NCBI RefSeq assembly: GCF_002795805.1
Contig: NZ_CP018799.1
Coordinates: 489,001 to 553,000 of the forward strand
Length of the DNA: 64,000 nucleotides
Direction of reading: 5' to 3'
DNA from: Mariprofundus aestuarium
Lineage (GTDB): Bacteria; Pseudomonadota; Zetaproteobacteria; Mariprofundales; Mariprofundaceae
This document shows positions 58,612 to 64,000 of this stretch, piece after piece; within the stretch, counting starts at the first letter, position 1; each line of letters opens with the position of its first letter. The notes under the pieces were generated by a model. That model searched no databases. It worked only from the letters and a program-made list of their open reading frames with translations, and was not told the DNA's origin. The position numbers were made by a program, and so were the translations under genes.

Positions 58612-61605
58612 GTGATCTCTTCCCATGTATCCGACTTCAGCATTCCTGATAGCCAGGTTGCCAGATGGCAGCGCACTGCCGATTTGCTGGCCAAGAGTTC
58701 CGAGGTTCCTGCCGCCTTGATCATGCGAGCTGATTCTCAGGAGATAGAGGTGTTTATATCCAGTGACTCGGAAGGCAACCCGTACAGGCGGGGGGAACGT
58801 GCAAAACTGGATACCGGACTCTACTGCGAAATGGTGATGGCGAGCCGGGAGCCGCTGCTGGTTTCGGATGCAACGCAGTACCCCGAATGGGATCACAACC
58901 CCGATATCAAGCTCGGCATGATCTACTACCTTGGTTTCCCGCTTCTCTGGCCCGATGGCCAAGTCTTTGGAACCCTCTGCCTTCTGGATAGAAAGGATAA
59001 CCCCGAAGCCACTGCCAAACGCGAGCTTATGGCACTTCTCAAGGAGGTGATCGAGAGCGACCTTAAAGCGCTGTTTGAGAGCCAGAAGGCCACTGATGCG
59101 ATGATGGAAAGCGAAATGCAGTATCGCCAGCTGGCTGGAAATCTGAATGCGGGCCTTGTGGTGTATGCTTCGGACAGCACCATCATCTTCCATAATAAAA
59201 AGGCATCGGAGCTGCTGGGGTTAACTCATAAGCAGTTGCTAGGCAAAAGGGCGACCGACCCGGTATGGCAGTTTCTACGTGAGGACGGGAGCCCAATGCC
59301 GGTCGATGAGCACCCTGTTATCATGGTACTTTCCGGCAGGGAACCGCTGAATGACTATGTGGTAGGGATCGATCGCCCTGACAAAGAGGAGCCAGCCTGG
59401 GTGCTCTGCAATGGATTCCTCTCATCCGGCTACGGCGGTATCGAGGAAGCAGTTGTCACCTTTGTCGACATTTCCGATATGAAACGCGTTCAACACGAAT
59501 TGCTTTGGAAGACCAGGGTGTTCGAACATGCCATCACAGCCAACAGCATCTCTGGCGTTGATGGCACCATCACCTTCGCCAACGACACCTTTCGCAAGAT
59601 CTGGGGCTATCAGCATGTGGATGAGGTGGTCGGCAGGACGATCTCGGATTTTATTAAGTTTGAACATGAGGCAAAAGATATTGTCGATGCCCTGAATAAA
59701 ACCGGTCAATGGGAAGGGGAGTACACTGCCCTGAAAAAGGATGGCAGCACATTTGATGCCTATGGGTTGGCTACGGACATTAAGGATGCAGCAGGTAACA
59801 CTATCGGTTACCAGTCTTCAGTAGTGGATATCAGTGAGAAGAAACTGGCGGAAATACGGCTGATTGAAAACGAGTTTTTCTACAGATCGATTATCCAGAC
59901 CGCAATGGATGGCTACTGGCGAATTGATACGCAGGGGCAGCTGCAGGAGGTCAACGACGCCTATTGCAGGATGAGTGGCTACTCCATGGGTGAACTGCTC
60001 TTGATGAATGTGTCCGACCTGGAGTCAAACGATACGCCTGATGAAGTCGCAGAGCACATCAATACAATTTCAGAGCGTGGGGAAGCGCGCTTTGAAACGA
60101 AACACCGCCGCAAGGGTGGTGCGTATATAGATGTCGAAATAAGTGCCAAGAGAATAGGAGATAACAGTGGCGTCGCTTTTATTCACGACATTACTGAGCG
60201 TAAGCAGCTTGAACTTGAGAGGGAGCAGCTGATCCATGACATGGGTGAGCGGATCAAGGAGAGCGGGCTGCTCTATCAGGTCTCCAAATTGTGTCAGTCA
60301 GGGCAAGGGGTGGAGGAGCTGCTGCAGCAGGTTGCGGAATTGATCCCATCCGGTTGGCAATACCCTAAATACACCTGCTGTGTGATCAGCTTCAGCGGGG
60401 AAAAGTACCTCTCTGAGGGTTTTCGAGAATCACCCTGGCAACTTGAAAGCCGGATCGATATCAAGGGCATACCTCTTGGCTCGATTACGGTATTTTATAC
60501 CGGCAAGCACCCGGATGAGAGCCCTTTCCTTAAGGAGGAGCTCAACCTTATTGATGCGATTGCCCGTACCCTGGCTGGCGCAATCGGTCATAAAATATCC
60601 GAAGAGCAGGTTTGGGAGCGCGAGAGGGATATCCGGCTACTGCTCGACTCAACTGCAGAAGGAATCTACGGCCTGGATTTGCAGGGCAACTGCACGAGGG
60701 CTAATGCTGCCTGCCTGAAGATGCTCGGCTATGATGATGAATCCGAGCTGATCGGCCAGAATATGCATGAGTTGGTCCGTTACGCCCTTGCCGATGGTAT
60801 GCCGAACCCCCAAAAAGAGAGCCCTGCCATTCAGGCCGCCCGCAACAGTGAGACCATTCACAATGATGAGGAGGTGTTCTGGCGCAAAGATGGCTCGCAC
60901 TTCCCTGTCGCCTACTGGTCCTACCCGATGATAAGGGAGGGTCAGGTTGAGGGGGAGGTGGTCACCTTTATGGATATCAGTGAGCAGCTCCAGGCACGGG
61001 ATGCCTTGCAGGAGAGTCATGAGCAGCTGCAGCAGTCACTGGAAGGAACGGTTACAGCCGTTGCCAAAGCGGTTGAGGCAAGGGATCCCTATACGGCCGG
61101 TCATCAACGGCGTGTGGCAGATCTGGCTGCGGCCATTGCCGCTGAACTGGGGCTGGATGAGGAGCGGGTCAAAGGGATTCGTCTGGGCGCCACCATCCAC
61201 GATATCGGCAAGATCCAGCTGCCTGCGGAGATATTGAGTAAGCCGGGAAGATTAAGCAGTATCGAGTTCCAACTCATTCAGAGCCATCCGCAAGCCAGTT
61301 ACGAGATATTGAAGGATATTAGCTTCCCATGGCCTGTGGCTGAGGTTGCCCACCAGCATCATGAGCGCATTGATGGCTCCGGTTATCCGCAGGGACTGAA
61401 GGGTGAAGATATTTGTCTGGAGGCACGGATTGTTGCTGTCGCCGATGTGGTCGAAGCGATGAACAGCCACAGGCCGTATCGACCGGGGTTGGGTATAGAT
61501 AGCGCCCTTGAAGAGATTCGAGAAGGTAGGGGTAGCCGTTATGATGAAGCGGTGGTGGATGCTTGCCTGAAGCTGTTTGCCGGGAAGGGGTTTGAATTCT
61601 CCTGA
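58612..61605 (+). CDS. GAF/PAS multi-sensor HD-GYP phosphodiesterase
   Basis: A 997-residue cytoplasmic protein without membrane helices. Domains: GAF (about 15-160), PAS (170-290), PAS (295-415), PAS (425-545), a GAF-like region (550-660), PAS (665-795) and C-terminal HD-GYP (810-990) with TIHDIGKIQLP and HHERIDGSGYPQGL intact. HD-GYP domains hydrolyse c-di-GMP. The start is GTG. Its neighbour at 55.7-57.5 kb makes c-di-GMP, so the two may act on one output. Confidence 0.92.
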   Translation: MISSHVSDFSIPDSQVARWQRTADLLAKSSEVPAALIMRADSQEIEVFISSDSEGNPYRRGERAKLDTGLYCEMVMASREPLLVSDATQYPEWDHNPDIKLGMIYYLGFPLLWPDGQVFGTLCLLDRKDNPEATAKRELMALLKEVIESDLKALFESQKATDAMMESEMQYRQLAGNLNAGLVVYASDSTIIFHNKKASELLGLTHKQLLGKRATDPVWQFLREDGSPMPVDEHPVIMVLSGREPLNDYVVGIDRPDKEEPAWVLCNGFLSSGYGGIEEAVVTFVDISDMKRVQHELLWKTRVFEHAITANSISGVDGTITFANDTFRKIWGYQHVDEVVGRTISDFIKFEHEAKDIVDALNKTGQWEGEYTALKKDGSTFDAYGLATDIKDAAGNTIGYQSSVVDISEKKLAEIRLIENEFFYRSIIQTAMDGYWRIDTQGQLQEVNDAYCRMSGYSMGELLLMNVSDLESNDTPDEVAEHINTISERGEARFETKHRRKGGAYIDVEISAKRIGDNSGVAFIHDITERKQLELEREQLIHDMGERIKESGLLYQVSKLCQSGQGVEELLQQVAELIPSGWQYPKYTCCVISFSGEKYLSEGFRESPWQLESRIDIKGIPLGSITVFYTGKHPDESPFLKEELNLIDAIARTLAGAIGHKISEEQVWERERDIRLLLDSTAEGIYGLDLQGNCTRANAACLKMLGYDDESELIGQNMHELVRYALADGMPNPQKESPAIQAARNSETIHNDEEVFWRKDGSHFPVAYWSYPMIREGQVEGEVVTFMDISEQLQARDALQESHEQLQQSLEGTVTAVAKAVEARDPYTAGHQRRVADLAAAIAAELGLDEERVKGIRLGATIHDIGKIQLPAEILSKPGRLSSIEFQLIQSHPQASYEILKDISFPWPVAEVAHQHHERIDGSGYPQGLKGEDICLEARIVAVADVVEAMNSHRPYRPGLGIDSALEEIREGRGSRYDEAVVDACLKLFAGKGFEFS

Positions 61606-61758
61606 TTCAGTTTAATCAAGCTAAAGAACCCTGAAGTTACTATTTGTTTTGAACAGAGTTCGCACATCCACAGGCGCCTCATTGGCGAGTTTGACAGCCT
61701 CTGTCTGCCTTTGCTTCTGGAGCAATCCGAGCGGTTATGCTGAACTGTAGAGATGATC

Positions 61759-62235
61759 CTATGCCCCAGACACCAATGCAAGCCAGTGTGAGATGCCCTG
61801 AGTCTTGAGAAGTTTACGCGTGAACAGTGTCGCAGCATTGAGGTTGGCTGATGCCGCTTCACTCAGGGATTCACCCAGTTCGAACTGGTAGCCGCGGATG
61901 CGCAGCAGGAAGGCTGGCGGGGCATCCACGCCGAACACCTGTTTATAAGCATGCAAAACGGCATGCGGGGTCATGGCATGGGAGGTGTAGCTGTCATCCT
62001 TCTCTGCTGAAATCCGGGAGAAGTGGAAGGGGGGATCGCATGAGGCATCGGCATCGATGAAGAGGATCAGTTCGCGGTTCACAAGATCGGTGACATACTC
62101 CACCTGCAGCTGCATATCATGCTGGCACTCGATATCGGAAAAGCCGTCCTTTTGGACAGACTCAACCAGTTCCGGCCCCAGCGCGTCATCGCCGCGGCCG
62201 GGGTTACCGTAACCTAGGATCAGTAGTTTAGGCAT
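61759..62235 (-). CDS. hoxW: NiFe hydrogenase maturation protease (HoxW-like)
   Basis: A 158-residue HyaD/HycI-family endopeptidase starting MPKLLILGYGNPGRGDD; the Asp of GRGDD and a later Asp in FIDADAS and a His in MTPH are the usual nickel ligands. It removes the C-terminal tail of the large subunit after nickel insertion. The preceding TTG at 62241 overlaps the hoxH stop and is an alternative start. Immediately downstream of hoxH. Confidence 0.88.
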   Translation of the reverse strand: MPKLLILGYGNPGRGDDALGPELVESVQKDGFSDIECQHDMQLQVEYVTDLVNRELILFIDADASCDPPFHFSRISAEKDDSYTSHAMTPHAVLHAYKQVFGVDAPPAFLLRIRGYQFELGESLSEAASANLNAATLFTRKLLKTQGISHWLALVSGA

Positions 62236-62237
62236 GC

Positions 62238-63707
62238 TCAAACTGTGCGTTTGATAGCACCACTTGATGCTTTTTCAATGTGATCGACAGTTTCACCATC
62301 GGCACTGATCAGCTCCACCTCAAGTGGCATCTTGCCAAGCGCATGTGTTGCACATGAGAGGCATGGATCGTAGGCGCGGATTGCCACCTCAAGGTGATTG
62401 AGAAGCCCCTCGGTGATCTCGTTGCCGTCGAGATACTCGTTGGCTACCGAGCGCACCGATTCATTCATAGCCTGATTGTTGCTCGTGGTTGATACGATCA
62501 GGTTGGCCTTCTTGATCGTGCCATCCTCATTGACCTTGTAGTGGTGGAAGAGTGTGCCGCGCGGTGCTTCGATCACGCCGATGCCCTCCTCACGTTTTTC
62601 ACCCTTCACGACCAGATCGCTGCCAAGGATCTCCGGATCAAGCAGCAGGTCTCGGATCGCTTCAGCAGAGTGAAGCACCTCGATCATGCGCGCCCAGTGA
62701 TAGGCAAGCGTATCGTGAACGTAACCGCCATTACCGAATGCCTTGAAGCGCTGGCGCGCACTTTCTGCCATCGGTGTAGAGATGAAGTCGCAGCTGTTAA
62801 TGCGTGCAAGCGGACCAACACGGTACCAGCCATCATCACGACCGAGTTCCGTCAGGTAGGGGAACTTCATGTAGCTCCACGAACGAACCTCTTCGCGAAT
62901 GATGTTGTAGTAACCGCGATAATCGAACTGGTCGAATATCTTGCTGCCATCTGGACGGCTGGCGCGCAGGCCACCGTGATAGAGCTCCAGTTCGCCTTTG
63001 CCGCCAACCATGCTCAGGTAGTTGCTGTTGAGGCGGCCAAAGCCGTGATTCTCAGGATGTTCGGTATGAATCTTCTCATTGAGGTCAACGGCATCCTGGG
63101 ACCAGGCCAGAACATCGTTGATATCGCCCAGCAGGCGGTCTCGTTCAGCAATGGTAAGTCCCTTGTTCACGCCACCGGGAACCGTGGCAGCGCCATGCAC
63201 GCGTTTGCCGGAGATCACCTCGATCACCTGCTGACCATACTTGCGCAGCCTTACACCTTTCAGCGCCAGATCCGGGTAGTCCTCAATCACACCAACGATA
63301 TTGCGGTGCTCAAGATTGGAGCCGAAACCGAACAGCAGGTCGGGTGAGGAGAGGTGGAAGAAGTGCAGTGCATGAGACTGCATGGTCTGTCCGAAGTGAA
63401 GCAGCTTGCGCAGCTTGGTTGCCGTTGGCGTCAGTTCATCCACACCAACCAGTTGGTCAACCGCCTTGGCCGCAGCTAGGTGGTGGGAGACCGGGCAGAT
63501 ACCGCAGAGGCGCTGCACGAAGTAGGGCACCTCCCAGTAGGGACGGCCCTGAATGAACTTCTCAAAGCCGCGAAATTCGACGATATGAAAACGCGCTTCA
63601 CGCACGTGGTTCGCATCATCCAGCAGCAGTGTGATTTTGCCATGTCCTTCAACGCGGGTAACCGGATCGACAGCGACGCGGCGCAGGTTTGCTCTGTTCT
63701 GTTCCAT
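62238..63707 (-). CDS. hoxH: Bidirectional NiFe hydrogenase large subunit
   Basis: A 489-residue catalytic subunit with both nickel ligand motifs: RLCGICPVSH near the N-terminus and DPCLSCATH near the C-terminus. After the last His about 35 residues remain, the tail cleaved by the adjacent protease. The sequence style (VDPVTRVEGHGKI, FRGFEKFIQGRPYWEVP) fits group 3 (HoxH/MvhA-type) cytoplasmic enzymes, which couple H2 to NAD or another soluble carrier. The ATG at 63707 follows GGAGACG. Confidence 0.92.
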   Translation of the reverse strand: MEQNRANLRRVAVDPVTRVEGHGKITLLLDDANHVREARFHIVEFRGFEKFIQGRPYWEVPYFVQRLCGICPVSHHLAAAKAVDQLVGVDELTPTATKLRKLLHFGQTMQSHALHFFHLSSPDLLFGFGSNLEHRNIVGVIEDYPDLALKGVRLRKYGQQVIEVISGKRVHGAATVPGGVNKGLTIAERDRLLGDINDVLAWSQDAVDLNEKIHTEHPENHGFGRLNSNYLSMVGGKGELELYHGGLRASRPDGSKIFDQFDYRGYYNIIREEVRSWSYMKFPYLTELGRDDGWYRVGPLARINSCDFISTPMAESARQRFKAFGNGGYVHDTLAYHWARMIEVLHSAEAIRDLLLDPEILGSDLVVKGEKREEGIGVIEAPRGTLFHHYKVNEDGTIKKANLIVSTTSNNQAMNESVRSVANEYLDGNEITEGLLNHLEVAIRAYDPCLSCATHALGKMPLEVELISADGETVDHIEKASSGAIKRTV

Positions 63708-63718
63708 GTTCGTCTCCA

Positions 63719-64000
63719 TCAATCGTAGTGCAGCATTTCTTTCGGCAGGCTTGGTTCTTTGCCCTCAAGCAGATCGGTCAGGATCTTCAAAAAGGCATCA
63801 GCCGAGGGCGGACATCCGGGCAGGTAGTAATCAACCTTTACCACCTCATGGATCGGATGCACCTTGGAGAGTAGTAGTGGAATCTCAACATCATTGGGGA
63901 TATGCGGGTTATCAACACCGATCTCATCAAGGAACGCCTCTTCAAGGCACTCCTGCAGGGTGAAGTGGTTGCGCATCGCAGGCACGCCGCCATTGATGGC
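63719..64000 (-). CDS. hoxY: NiFe hydrogenase small subunit, C-terminal part (cut by window edge)
   Basis: The last 93 codons of a gene entering from the right. AINGGVPAMRNHF and VDYYLPGCPPSADAF are typical of HoxY/small subunits of group 3 hydrogenases; the GCPP cysteine ligates an iron-sulphur cluster. Its stop lies just before hoxH, so hoxY-hoxH-protease form one operon. Diaphorase genes (hoxF, hoxU) would be beyond the window. Confidence 0.88.
   Translation of the reverse strand, partial: AINGGVPAMRNHFTLQECLEEAFLDEIGVDNPHIPNDVEIPLLLSKVHPIHEVVKVDYYLPGCPPSADAFLKILTDLLEGKEPSLPKEMLHYD

Overview
This window looks like a chromosome segment of a Gram-negative, respiratory proteobacterium. It holds type IV pilus assembly genes, an Rnf complex, PBP1A, a LeuA-like citramalate synthase, a Hox-type NiFe hydrogenase, c-di-GMP enzymes and a flagellar-type sigma-28 promoter. 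Gene content and style would fit a marine autotroph such as a zetaproteobacterium (Mariprofundus/Ghiorsea-like). That placement is an inference from content alone; no database search was possible.

Layout. 1-2.7 kb: the N-terminus of an Aer-like PAS receptor with a near-perfect sigma-28 promoter, then an F0-only ATP synthase operon (atpI-atpB-atpE-atpF) with no F1 genes after it. 2.7-8.8 kb: a small membrane protein, a quinone-reductase-like enzyme, cimA, phhB and PBP1A. 8.8-11.3 kb: minor pilin genes fimT-pilV-pilW-pilX. 11.5-14.1 kb: four tandem paralogous small secreted proteins with a shared Cys/His motif and Asn/Asp/Glu/Ser repeat linkers, plus the decayed remnant of a fifth copy. 14.2-18.5 kb: a GT-C-like membrane protein and a membrane/spermidine-synthase-like/TPR fusion. 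18.7-23.5 kb: pilM-pilN-pilO-pilQ (no pilP). 23.5-31.3 kb: hemW, rng, maf, ispB, tRNA-Pro, a class III cyclase, rsuA, an RsmC-like methyltransferase and tRNA-Phe. 31.4-43.8 kb: dapE-queF-dapF, ygfZ, thiC, CBS protein, tsaE, DUF748 protein, pilU, aroK and others. 43.9-50.8 kb: a Cys-rich EF-hand protein, then rnfABCDGE followed by a small membrane protein, a MIF-like tautomerase and peptide deformylase. 50.9-58.4 kb: fmt, an alpha/beta hydrolase, a P-type ATPase, a heme-c diguanylate cyclase gene interrupted by an in-frame stop, and a YebC-family gene. 58.4-64 kb: a PAS/GAF/HD-GYP protein, then a hydrogenase protease, hoxH and partial hoxY.

How it fits together. Energy metabolism is represented by the ATP synthase rotor/stator, Rnf (ferredoxin/NAD ion-motive complex) and a group-3-like bidirectional hydrogenase. 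Surface biology is represented by the pilus apparatus, the tandem secreted family, the GT-C-like protein and c-di-GMP enzymes. The most novel-looking element is the tandem secreted family at 11.5-14.1 kb. It sits directly after the minor pilin genes, where many proteobacteria carry the pilus-tip protein gene pilY1. Its members share an invariant C-H ... A-H-(L/V) ... H-G-D ... C core, a C-x-C-x-D-G motif and a conserved C-terminal hexapeptide, with in-frame minisatellites expanding between them.

Limits: all functions are read from motifs by eye. Start codons were chosen by Shine-Dalgarno position and family starts. Promoters and small ORFs are predictions only.
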